From IMG/VR virus record IMGVR_UViG_3300033153_003241, positions 1-20,494 of that record: DNA of 20,494 nucleotides, one strand, 5' to 3'. A program made the translations under genes and the position numbers. Under the pieces are notes generated by a model. That model searched no databases. It saw only the letters and a program-made list of their open reading frames with translations, and had not been told where the DNA came from. Origin of the DNA: a virus. The number at the start of each line of letters is the position of its first letter. Position 1 is the first letter of the stretch. Shown piece after piece: positions 6,413-11,971 of this stretch.

Positions 6413-6476
6413 GGACTGCGAGTGTCACGAGCACTCAGTACAAACAGGGCACAGGTATCCCCTTTGTAGGCAGTCC
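6413..6476 (-). ncRNA. tRNA-like three-way-junction RNA, copy 2
   Basis: It has the same terminal stem as copy 1: GGACTGC (6476-6470) with GCAGTCC (6419-6413). The 3' arm is again 5-7-5, GAGTG, CTCGTGA, CACTC (6436-6420), but with different bases that still pair. The middle hairpin TACAAA with TTTGTA, then GGG with CCC, is shorter than in copy 1. Junction sequences (TACA entering, TGTACT leaving) and the following CCCCTAA are shared. The T-loop is not canonical here, so aminoacylation is doubtful. Compensatory changes in two stems against an invariant first stem indicate selection on structure. Confidence 0.55.
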
Positions 6477-6485
6477 GTTGTAGGT

Positions 6486-6496
6486 GTGGTCACCAC
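6486..6496. promoter_or_regulatory. Palindrome upstream of tRNA-like RNA 2
   Basis: GTGGTCACCAC, identical to 5936-5946 and at the same distance from its tRNA-like element. On the minus strand the similarity extends upstream through a TTTTGGA segment. There is no perfect TAnnTTTG box here. Confidence 0.55.
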
Positions 6497-6514
6497 CATC
6501 CAAAAAGTACAGTA

Positions 6515-6736
6515 CTATTTGCGCTTTGCCCTACGGGTTTCACGCTGGGCTTGTGCCCTATGTACCTTGCGGTCAATCCGGTCAGCATACATGTTCTCAA
6601 GTGCATCGGCTTTCATCTTGCCTCGCACCTTACGCTTACTTGCACTTGCAGTCTTGCCGCCTAGTGTTGGTGCGCTCACCACTCGGACTACGTACTCATA
6701 GCCCTTGTGGTTGCGGTGTGTTGCGAAATTTCCCAT
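6515..6736 (-). CDS. Small highly basic protein, 73 aa
   Basis: Strongly Lys and Arg rich, especially the C-terminal half (SKRKVRGKMKADA, RIDRKVHRAQAQRETRRAKRK), so it may bind nucleic acid. The N-terminal part GYEYVVRVVSAPTLGG looks like a short beta hairpin. No family recognised. The ATG at 6736 overlaps the upstream stop (TAATG), and it ends with TAG at 6515-6517 just ahead of the second tRNA-like RNA. Confidence 0.7.
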   Translation of the reverse strand: MGNFATHRNHKGYEYVVRVVSAPTLGGKTASASKRKVRGKMKADALENMYADRIDRKVHRAQAQRETRRAKRK

Positions 6737-6969
6737 TACGCATTAGGGTTTTGTGGGTTGATGAACATCTCGAAGTTCCCTTGCACAAGTAAGCGGAACT
6801 GCGGGTCACGAACACTTGCATATGCACCACTCACCATGTCTGTGAAGAAGCCGAAACTTGCGTAGGCATCGGTGTGTAAGAAATCCTCAAACAGATTTTC
6901 GATGAAGTCGCTACCTAGTGTACGCTCTAGGGCTTGTAGTTGTGCGGTTGTTTTGTCGTTTGTACTCAT
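6736..6969 (-). CDS. Hypothetical protein, 77 aa; first gene of the minus arm
   Basis: Unrecognised helical protein (LQALERTLGSDFIENLFEDFL followed by aromatic FGFFTDMVSGAYASV). It is the first minus-strand gene beside the non-coding control region. ATG at 6969 follows the leader TTGCCTTATG, matching the methyltransferase leader at 1605-1627. No perfect TAnnTTTG box is visible directly upstream; a TTTAACA box (7057-7051, minus) could mark an upstream promoter. Confidence 0.72.
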   Translation of the reverse strand: MSTNDKTTAQLQALERTLGSDFIENLFEDFLHTDAYASFGFFTDMVSGAYASVRDPQFRLLVQGNFEMFINPQNPNA

Positions 6970-6989
6970 AAGGCAATGTTGTTTTAGTT
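6967..6989 (-). repeat. Leader repeat type 3, copy B
   Basis: Leader of the first minus-strand gene, matching 1605-1627 except for one inserted base on each side. Both run from an A-rich stretch to GCCTTATG. Confidence 0.6.
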
Positions 6990-7224
6990 TTGATTATCGA
7001 TTCAACACCACAAACAAACGGCGGGTTTTTTTAATACTATCACAACAAAATGTTAAAATCCCTGCGCATTATGCCCACCAATTTTCCTGCGCACATACAG
7101 GATCAGATCACGTGCCCGTATGATGAAGGGGGTTGGTCAGTCAGTCCCTCGTGTAATGAGCAAGGCTTGCCTTGCGAAGGTGTGTATGTGTACGTGTAAC
7201 ACGCGCGTGATTGAAGGCTTTGCC

Positions 7225-7243
7225 TTTAACATCCTTTAACACT
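7225..7243 (+). promoter_or_regulatory. Tandem TTTAACA boxes with full TTAACACT
   Basis: TTTAACA at 7225-7231 and 7235-7241, ten bases apart; the second extends to TTAACACT (7236-7243), as in the two complete promoters. Nineteen bases downstream the sequence is GCATTTTA, a poor -7 box, so this is a protein-binding site or a weak promoter. Confidence 0.45.
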
Positions 7244-7333
7244 GCGTCAAATATGAGATTTCGCATTTTAAGGGGGTGTAGTGCTCACCAAACCGGATTC
7301 AAGGTATGGGAGGTAGGGGGAAGCCGAGATAGT

Positions 7334-7379
7334 ATAGAGATATCCCCCTACCACTACGTAGTAGGGGGTATATCTATAG
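7334..7379. repeat. Long imperfect inverted repeat
   Basis: The arms are TATAGA (7334) pairing with TCTATA (7379), an inner TAT/ATA, then CCCCCTA with TAGGGGG around the palindromic centre CTACGTAG (7353-7360). Small bulges separate the segments. It has no T-run after it, so it is not a typical terminator. Cruciform or initiator-recognition roles are possible. Confidence 0.7.
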
Positions 7380-7413
7380 AAAATAATTGACAAATCCAAA
7401 TGAAAAAACACGC

Positions 7414-7455
7414 TTTAACAAAACTTTAACAGCACGTTTTAACAAGGCTTTAACA
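7414..7455 (+). repeat. Four phased TTTAACA iterons
   Basis: TTTAACA at 7414-7420, 7425-7431, 7438-7444 and 7449-7455, with start-to-start spacings of 11, 13 and 11. The copies lie on roughly one face of the helix in AT-rich DNA. No -7 box follows at promoter distance. Confidence 0.7.
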
Positions 7456-7531
7456 GAAAATTTTTGTATTCATGTGTGTAGGCGTATGTGCGCACAGGCA
7501 GGGGCGCAGGCGTGCCCGCGTGCCCGAGCGG

Positions 7532-7592
7532 GCGCGTGTGTGTATGTATGTACAGGTGCGCGTGTATGTGCGTATGTGTGCGCGCGTGCATG
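7532..7592. other. Alternating purine-pyrimidine tracts (Z-DNA prone)
   Basis: Positions 7532-7554 and 7556-7592 alternate purine and pyrimidine without a break (23 and 37 bases), separated by one G. They are mainly GC, GT and AT dinucleotides. Such tracts can adopt the Z form under negative supercoiling. Confidence 0.75.
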
Positions 7593-7700
7593 GGTTGATT
7601 CTTCCCACCCTTTTATATATCAACCCCCTACCGAGCGTGTACGTGTGAGCGCATACAGGATCTGGCGGGCGCATAATGCACACGTAAGATAGAAACACAC

Positions 7701-7747
7701 TTTAACAAGGCGTTAACACTTTACAGCGAAAATACCCCCTATGTTTG
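7701..7747 (+). promoter_or_regulatory. Bipartite promoter for the gene at 7771
   Basis: TTAACACT (7713-7720), 19 bases, then TATGTTTG (7740-7747), matching TAnnTTTG. An extra TTTAACA box (7701-7707) lies 11 bases upstream of the GTTAACA core at 7712. This mirrors the minus-strand promoter at 5963-6009. Expected start of transcription is near 7754, leaving a short A-rich leader before ATG 7771. Confidence 0.75.
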
Positions 7748-7770
7748 CGGTGTAACCAAAACGAAATACA

Positions 7771-8196
7771 ATGAAAAATTTACCCGAAAGAACGATTGAA
7801 CTACTACGTAGAGACATGGAAAAATTTGACAAACAAGTGCGTGACTGCGTGGTACGTATGTACGACTCGATTGTGGTCAATGCAGTGAACGCATTAACCA
7901 AAGACCATCCCGAAGTAGTTACACTACTTAAAATTGTTAATGAAGTTGCCGATACACTCGACCTTGTGCATGATGTGTGCAAGGTGACACACGAGCACTT
8001 GTGTCACATGAGCCTAGTGTACTCGTACTGCGACTTTGCGCAAATGGGCGGCACACCTACGGACGTGGTTTGTGACTTGATTGGTGACATTCTCACCGAT
8101 GAAGTAGAGGCTACCACACGTGAAATCTACAGCCCGACATTCGAACTGCTCGACATGGACTCACACTTGCAGGTGTTCGCAACGTACCCGGATTGA
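7771..8196 (+). CDS. Hypothetical helical protein, 141 aa, possible early regulator
   Basis: Unrecognised. It is almost entirely helical in appearance (MKNLPERTIELLRRDMEKFD and repeated heptad-like hydrophobics), acidic towards the C-terminus, with several Cys and His in the middle (VCKVTHEHLCHMS, YCDF). No helix-turn-helix or enzyme motif is evident. It stands alone in its own transcription unit, with a strong bipartite promoter upstream and a Rho-independent terminator right after it, beside the candidate origin. That placement suggests an early regulatory, replication or host-takeover role, but this is inference from position only. Confidence 0.78.
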   Translation: MKNLPERTIELLRRDMEKFDKQVRDCVVRMYDSIVVNAVNALTKDHPEVVTLLKIVNEVADTLDLVHDVCKVTHEHLCHMSLVYSYCDFAQMGGTPTDVVCDLIGDILTDEVEATTREIYSPTFELLDMDSHLQVFATYPD

Positions 8197-8216
8197 GCAT
8201 ACATGATGCACACACG

Positions 8217-8245
8217 AAGCCCCGCCTTGAGCGGGGTTTTTTTTT
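8217..8245 (+). terminator. Rho-independent terminator
   Basis: CCCCGC (8220-8225), loop CTTGA, GCGGGG (8231-8236), followed by nine T. The stem can extend by A-T pairs into the T-run. It lies 21 bases after the stop of the 141-aa gene. Confidence 0.9.
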
Positions 8246-9136
8246 GCCCAAATCGAAAAACAACAGTTGCGCGGGGGCATTATGCGCGTCCAGGTGCGCG
8301 GGATCAGATCCAGGCGCGCGTGCGTACATACCTGCGCTTAGACCTGCGCGAGCGTGCACATATATGGGCGCATGCGTTACACATATACGCGAGGCTATTT
8401 TCAGCCGTTCTAAGGGACTTTCTCCTCTTGGGTGGTGTGTTGGTATTGTTGGCGGTAATGGATTCGTTAGGCGTTCTCTTGGGGTGGTTAGTGCGCCTCC
8501 AATGGTGGGGCGTGGGGTTGCGGTTCTCTTGTGGGGTTGTTTGTGGGCGTGATTTGTTCCCCCCCCTCTTGTACGGGGGGCGGGTGGGGGTGCTGTCCGG
8601 TGCACCTATGGGGGCGTGGTGCGCTCCGGTGGGTGCATACGAGCCCGTGTGCATACCTGCGCTCCCGTGTGCATGGTGCGCATGCGTGCACAAACGCCCA
8701 AACCTGTGCACGTGTTCGCCTGTGTGCACACCCCCCCGTTCGTGCGGATGCGTTCGGGTGCGCGCGCGCTGGCGTCCATATAATATATTATCCCCACCAG
8801 AAACATTTCTCAGCAATTTTTACGGATCAGGAGTCATGACCCGTGTTGTTTCAACTGATGTGCCGAATCGATACCCCTATAACAAAACACCCCCCGATAA
8901 ACGGAGGGTATTTCTTGTCGCTGTGATACGCGAAGCATGCGAAAAATTTTGAGCAAATTAAGGGCCCTTTGAAAACTTTATTCCGACGTAGTATGTCTGA
9001 GTTTCTTCTTGAACCGTTCAGTATCCATTGACGCTGATGCTATGGATAAAGAACTATTGTGTCCCAGTACGTCGTTAAGACGGGATGAAGGTACAAGAAA
9101 AAAATGAGAATGTCAATAGTATAAAGTACTCAATGA
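8246..9136. other. Non-coding GC/GT-rich region
   Basis: About 890 bases without a convincing gene. The open frames across it give Arg, His, Cys and Pro-rich translations unlike the acidic, helical neighbours. Three zones: 8260-8400 with GC-rich alternating words and GGATCAGATCC (8301-8311); 8400-8650, very rich in G and T on the plus strand with similar GTTCTCTTG segments near 8473 and 8523; and 8640-8800 with dense palindromic words such as GTGCAC, GCATGC and TGCGCGCGCGC. A weak hairpin CCCCCCG/CGGAGGG (8890-8908) lies near the right side. From 8960 on the base composition returns to normal. Confidence 0.55.
8559..8593 (+). other. C8/G6 hairpin and G-quadruplex-prone run
   Basis: Eight C (8559-8566), loop TCTTGTAC, six G (8575-8580) form a strong hairpin. 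The G side continues CGGGTGGGGG, giving enough G-runs for a quadruplex on the plus strand. The two folds compete. There is no T-run directly after it. Confidence 0.5.
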
Positions 9137-9589
9137 CTATGCAAAGTCTTCATAGGTAATCCATACTTTGTTACCATCAAGAAGTTCTCTGGCCACCCTA
9201 GGGTATACGCTCTGGTATGCATAGGTACTCTTACCAATGAACCCCTTCATGTCCGCAGAGTTACCCAGGAGTAAGCAACCCGCTGTATGCTCATCCGTGT
9301 TTCCTATATGGATTAGTATGTACTCAAACCCTGGTACGTCTCGTACCCACAACATACCGAAGTGCATGTTCGGGAACTTATCTTTATATCTCTGGTGGAA
9401 CCCGCCTACGGTTCTCAATGTGACACGATACGTACCCGCCGGGATCCTGGTTTCACCCATTACCTTCTCGTCACGATGCTCGTCCTCTAAAGTAAAACAG
9501 AGAAACTCTCTACCTTCTTTGCTCTCTAAGTACAATGCTCCAAGAGTAAAGTCGTCTTGGCTATACATTCTTATTACACGTAGTTCCAT
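9137..9589 (-). CDS. DUF5675-like protein, 150 aa
   Basis: The sequence fits the DUF5675 pattern: ELRVIRMY, TLGALYL, FTLED, GETRIPAGTYRV (residues 45-56), MHFGMLWVRDVPGFEYILIHIGNT (75-98) and TAGCLLLG (102-109). The IHIGNT and Thr-x-Gly-Cys order recalls L,D-transpeptidase-like cell-wall enzymes, so a peptidoglycan role has been suspected for such proteins, but I treat that as inference. The ATG at 9589 starts exactly where the family begins; a longer start at 9646 would read through the divergent promoters. The gene stands alone on the minus strand and ends in TAG. Its promoter box (9602-9595) lies only five bases from the ATG. Confidence 0.82.
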   Translation of the reverse strand: MELRVIRMYSQDDFTLGALYLESKEGREFLCFTLEDEHRDEKVMGETRIPAGTYRVTLRTVGGFHQRYKDKFPNMHFGMLWVRDVPGFEYILIHIGNTDEHTAGCLLLGNSADMKGFIGKSTYAYQSVYPRVARELLDGNKVWITYEDFA

Positions 9590-9594
9590 AATTC

Positions 9595-9602
9595 CAAAGA
9601 TA
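9595..9602 (-). promoter_or_regulatory. Minus-strand -7 box TATCTTTG
   Basis: On the minus strand TATCTTTG matches TAnnTTTG and ends five bases before the ATG at 9589. The transcript would be nearly leaderless. Confidence 0.6.
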
Positions 9603-9603
9603 G

Positions 9604-9611
9604 TATATTTG
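9604..9611 (+). promoter_or_regulatory. Plus-strand -7 box TATATTTG
   Basis: TATATTTG matches TAnnTTTG and ends four bases before the ATG at 9616. It lies one base from the opposing minus-strand box. No TTAACACT element is found at the expected distance. Confidence 0.6.
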
Positions 9612-9615
9612 TAGA

Positions 9616-10029
9616 ATGAGATATAGAAGCGACCAGGTAGACCCAAGAAAGAAGATGTACTCTTCTTATGTTCAGAAAGCGCGCAGCATGCGTCCTTTTA
9701 CTATGAACGAAGAAGGATCAGATCCAAGCACGGTGAGAATGGCTACAGAGACTTTCGATGGAGAGAACTGGGTTTCATTCCCTACTATTTTTCCAAAGGA
9801 GGGCAACACTGGTAGCAGCAACCCACAAGATTGGATTGTCTATGATTCACCAGAGGAAGCATACGAGGAGGCTAAACGTAGAGGTGAGGTGTTTGAATTC
9901 GGTAGAGATAAACAGAACGCTTTGATGTTTGGAGAAGGAGCATGGAAGCCTACTGAGTTTACAGAGATGCCTCGGGGTAGAGTTAAGCCATACACTGCGC
10001 CATTCCCTTTTAAAAAATACAGACCATGA
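9616..10029 (+). CDS. Conserved hypothetical phage protein, 137 aa
   Basis: The middle of the protein, with STVRMATETFDGENWVSFPT and EEAYEEAKRRGEVFEFGRDK followed by FGEGAWKP, matches a pattern I recall from other Bacteroidota phages, where it sits near virion or lysis genes. The function is not established. The N-terminal 30 residues are basic. It is the first gene of the right arm, directly after a TATATTTG box with almost no leader, and its stop overlaps the next start (ATGA at 10026). Confidence 0.78.
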   Translation: MRYRSDQVDPRKKMYSSYVQKARSMRPFTMNEEGSDPSTVRMATETFDGENWVSFPTIFPKEGNTGSSNPQDWIVYDSPEEAYEEAKRRGEVFEFGRDKQNALMFGEGAWKPTEFTEMPRGRVKPYTAPFPFKKYRP

Positions 10030-10232
10030 AACTAAAGAAAACAAACAAGAGTGTTAAGGTGCCAGCACCTAAAGGATATCACTGGATGACAGAGGGTGGT
10101 CGTCACTTTCTAATGAAGGGAGACTACAAACCACACAAAGGTGCTTCACCAGATGCGCCCTTCCGCTTAGTTACACATGACAAAGGAAAGAGCACTCCTG
10201 CTATGGAAGCGGCTCGTAAGGCTCGTAGTTAA
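10026..10232 (+). CDS. Conserved small basic phage protein, 68 aa
   Basis: Basic protein with the pattern GYHWMTEGGRHFLMKGDYKPHKGASPDAPF, seen in small uncharacterised phage proteins near structural genes. His and Lys rich, no membrane helix. ATG overlaps the upstream TGA. Its last 32 bases overlap the 3' end of the convergent winged-helix gene. Confidence 0.75.
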   Translation: MKLKKTNKSVKVPAPKGYHWMTEGGRHFLMKGDYKPHKGASPDAPFRLVTHDKGKSTPAMEAARKARS

Positions 10233-10662
10233 AAGGTTCTTCACCTCGCATCTTTCTATACATGCGCGCTACATATAACCTGCCCTTCTGTGTAAGGGCA
10301 TAACGTACCTTGTAATTCATCTTGGTTTCGTCTCTAAAGAAATGATCCTCCATGTTCTGGCTAGGCGTGAGTTTATCAAAGTGTTTATATATCCACCCTT
10401 CTTTCATCAGAGGGTATATATATCTGTCCGCTAACTTCTTCTGGCTTCTATTCATAGACTCTGCTATGTAAGATATAGTCCAGAACTCCAGATCGTAGAT
10501 AAAGAAAAGCAAGTCGACCTCGGCTCTTCCTAGATTCATGTTGTCCTTCGCGTCTCTGTACAGGAGATGCATGTTCTTCATCCCGTTCTCTTGTATATAT
10601 TTCTTCTCAATCTTAGAGAACTCTCTGAACTTCTTCTTTCGGCTTACAGTACTTTTGGGCAT
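10201..10662 (-). CDS. Winged-helix (MarR/PadR-like) transcription regulator, 153 aa
   Basis: Residues about 50-135 read as a winged helix: DLLFFIYDLEFWTISYIAESM, a recognition-helix region SQKKLADRYIYPLMKEGWI, then a wing and the typical YALTQKGRLYVARMY end strand and helix. The N-terminus is very basic (SRKKKFREFSKIEKK). It should bind DNA, perhaps near its own start, where the fibre gene begins on the opposite strand 31 bases away. It is the only minus-strand gene within the structural arm, fitting a switch for late genes. I chose ATG 10662; a longer frame to 11067 is the antisense shadow of the fibre gene. It ends in TAG. Confidence 0.75.
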   Translation of the reverse strand: MPKSTVSRKKKFREFSKIEKKYIQENGMKNMHLLYRDAKDNMNLGRAEVDLLFFIYDLEFWTISYIAESMNRSQKKLADRYIYPLMKEGWIYKHFDKLTPSQNMEDHFFRDETKMNYKVRYALTQKGRLYVARMYRKMRGEEPFNYEPYEPLP

Positions 10663-10667
10663 ATGAG

Positions 10668-10675
10668 TATCTTTG
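10668..10675 (+). promoter_or_regulatory. -7 box TATCTTTG for the structural arm
   Basis: A perfect TAnnTTTG match 18 bases before ATG 10694. On the minus strand TACTTTTA (10688-10681) is a one-mismatch box for the divergent regulator, so the two promoters would overlap. Confidence 0.55.
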
Positions 10676-10693
10676 TTACGTAAAAGTAATACT

Positions 10694-11668
10694 ATGGCAT
10701 CACTTAGTGGAAATAAAATAAAGGATACGTTTGACAAGTTACTTAAACTTGAATCATCGCAACTTTCAGCAACAGAACAAGTAGTAGAAGACGGGGCGGG
10801 AAACAACAGTGCGCTTAAACTTTCTACTGATACAGTAGAGACTACTGGAGAATTAAAGATAACAGGAACACCTTCTACGTCAACAAGCATCACTAAAGCG
10901 TTGATGCTCAATGGATCAGGAATTGTCGTCACTCGTGACCTCAATACAAACCCTATCGGCACTGCATCTATTACAGCGAATACTCCCCTGTCAGCAACAG
11001 GAAGCACGGTTGAACTACAAGATGCAGGAAACTTAGGGCAGGTTACATCTCCTGCAAATGCAGACAAGTACTTGATCTGGGACGAAAGTGCTAGTGCTTA
11101 CAAATACATAGAGCAGGTAGACTTAGTAGCCTCAGTCTCTACTCAAGTAGTTGGCACTGGTCTTCAAACTTTATATGCAAGACCACAAAACAGCAATGCT
11201 GTAGCCACTGGTAGCAGTTCGCCGGTAGTGCAATTCGCAGAAATATTTGGAGACGATGCTGCAACAGGATCGGTATCAGCAGCAACATCATCAGTAATCT
11301 TTGGAGACGCCAATGATTATCTGATTATACCAGAAAGTGGACTCTCTGATCCTAGAGATAATATCTTGGTTAACGAGAAGCAGGGATTCTTTCAGTTGAC
11401 CGCATCTATAGAGGTGGACTCTACAGCAAACACAGATGTTACTTTCGATATCTATGATGCCAGTGCCGCTTCAAAAATTGCAGAAACCTTTAGAACTGTG
11501 AAGAACGGAGAGACTTACCACTTACAGTTCAATGTATTATGGTACAGCGATGGAGCAGCAGGTTATAGGCTACAACTCAGAGGGTCTGCGGGAAGCAGCG
11601 GGGTAACCTACAGCGCGGCCAACTCACATCTTGAAGTAAGATTTTTGGGAACAAACACCTCTTTCTAA
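10694..11668 (+). CDS. Virion fibre-like structural protein, 324 aa
   Basis: The N-terminus MASLSGNKIKDTFDKLLKLE is a conserved opening of phage tail- or head-fibre-like proteins, probably the part attached to the virion. A Ser/Thr/Gly/Ala-rich repeat-like middle (residues ~30-120) suggests a fibrous shaft. The C-terminal ~130 residues (FFQLTASIEVDSTANTDVTFDIYD, YHLQFNVLWYS) look like a beta jelly roll of the kind used in receptor or glycan binding. I chose ATG 10694 rather than a TTG at 10673 because the family begins here and the promoter box lies just upstream. The stop overlaps the next start (TAATG). Confidence 0.75.
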   Translation: MASLSGNKIKDTFDKLLKLESSQLSATEQVVEDGAGNNSALKLSTDTVETTGELKITGTPSTSTSITKALMLNGSGIVVTRDLNTNPIGTASITANTPLSATGSTVELQDAGNLGQVTSPANADKYLIWDESASAYKYIEQVDLVASVSTQVVGTGLQTLYARPQNSNAVATGSSSPVVQFAEIFGDDAATGSVSAATSSVIFGDANDYLIIPESGLSDPRDNILVNEKQGFFQLTASIEVDSTANTDVTFDIYDASAASKIAETFRTVKNGETYHLQFNVLWYSDGAAGYRLQLRGSAGSSGVTYSAANSHLEVRFLGTNTSF

Positions 11669-11970
11669 TGAACCATAAGCAGAGACATGAGGCATTCCAA
11701 CTCATAAGGCTTAAACTAGGGGAGATAGAAGAGATAATGGAGGAGTACGGAGGAAAGAAGCGATACCTATCTATGTATTGTTTTGGAATCTTCGTACCGG
11801 AGTCAGAGGAGGATGACGAGAAGTATGAGTTAATTACCGGAATGCAGATGGCTATGCCCGATGAGTATGAGGTAATGATAGATACTTTAGATGAGGTTTT
11901 CGACGAGCACGTTAATGGAGACGACGAAGACGAAGACTCAAGTAAAATAGATTACTGGTTAAATAAATAG
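11668..11970 (+). CDS. Hypothetical acidic protein, 100 aa
   Basis: Unrecognised. Helical N-terminus (MNHKQRHEAFQLIRLKLGEIEEIMEEYGG), a short hydrophobic strand, then a very acidic C-terminus (EHVNGDDEDEDSSKIDYW). Charge suggests a mimic of nucleic acid or a chaperone-like helper, but that is speculative. It overlaps the fibre gene by one base and ends in TAG one base before the next ATG. Confidence 0.72.
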   Translation: MNHKQRHEAFQLIRLKLGEIEEIMEEYGGKKRYLSMYCFGIFVPESEEDDEKYELITGMQMAMPDEYEVMIDTLDEVFDEHVNGDDEDEDSSKIDYWLNK

Positions 11971-11971
11971 A

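Larger units (their letters stand above)
6990..7770. other. Non-coding divergent control region, candidate origin
   Basis: No convincing gene lies in this stretch of about 780 bases between the divergent arms. It contains TTTAACA boxes at 7225, 7235, 7414, 7425, 7438, 7449 and 7701 (plus) and 7051 (minus); a long inverted repeat (7334-7379); AT-rich sequence (about 7375-7465); short perfect inverted repeats GCAAGGC-TT-GCCTTGC (near 7163) and AAGGC-TTT-GCCTT (near 7215); alternating purine-pyrimidine tracts (7532-7592); and GCATTATGC/GCATAATGC with CATACAGGATC words (7066, 7094, 7652, 7671). Iterons beside AT-rich DNA and a hairpin are typical of replication origins, but this role is inferred. 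Confidence 0.55.

Noticed and set aside
7387-7698. Open frames on both strands across the alternating tract
   Set aside because: Cys/Ala/Arg/Val or Thr/His/Arg repeats arise from the GC/GT alternation; iterons and promoter elements occupy the same DNA.
8890-8915. CCCCCCG/CGGAGGG hairpin as a terminator
   Set aside because: It has a mismatch and a short interrupted T-run, and no gene ends nearby on either strand.
8203-8952. 249-codon plus-strand frame and several overlapping frames in the GC-rich block
   Set aside because: Composition is dominated by Arg, Cys, His and Pro, unlike any neighbour; no motif; it starts inside the terminator region of the preceding gene.
9715-9725. GGATCAGATCC copy matching 8301-8311
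   Set aside because: It lies inside a coding region in frame (EGSDPS) without the companion GCATTATGC word, so probably coincidence.
10663-11067. Upstream extension of the winged-helix gene to 11067
   Set aside because: It is antisense to the fibre gene and lacks the family pattern; ATG 10662 gives the expected N-terminus.
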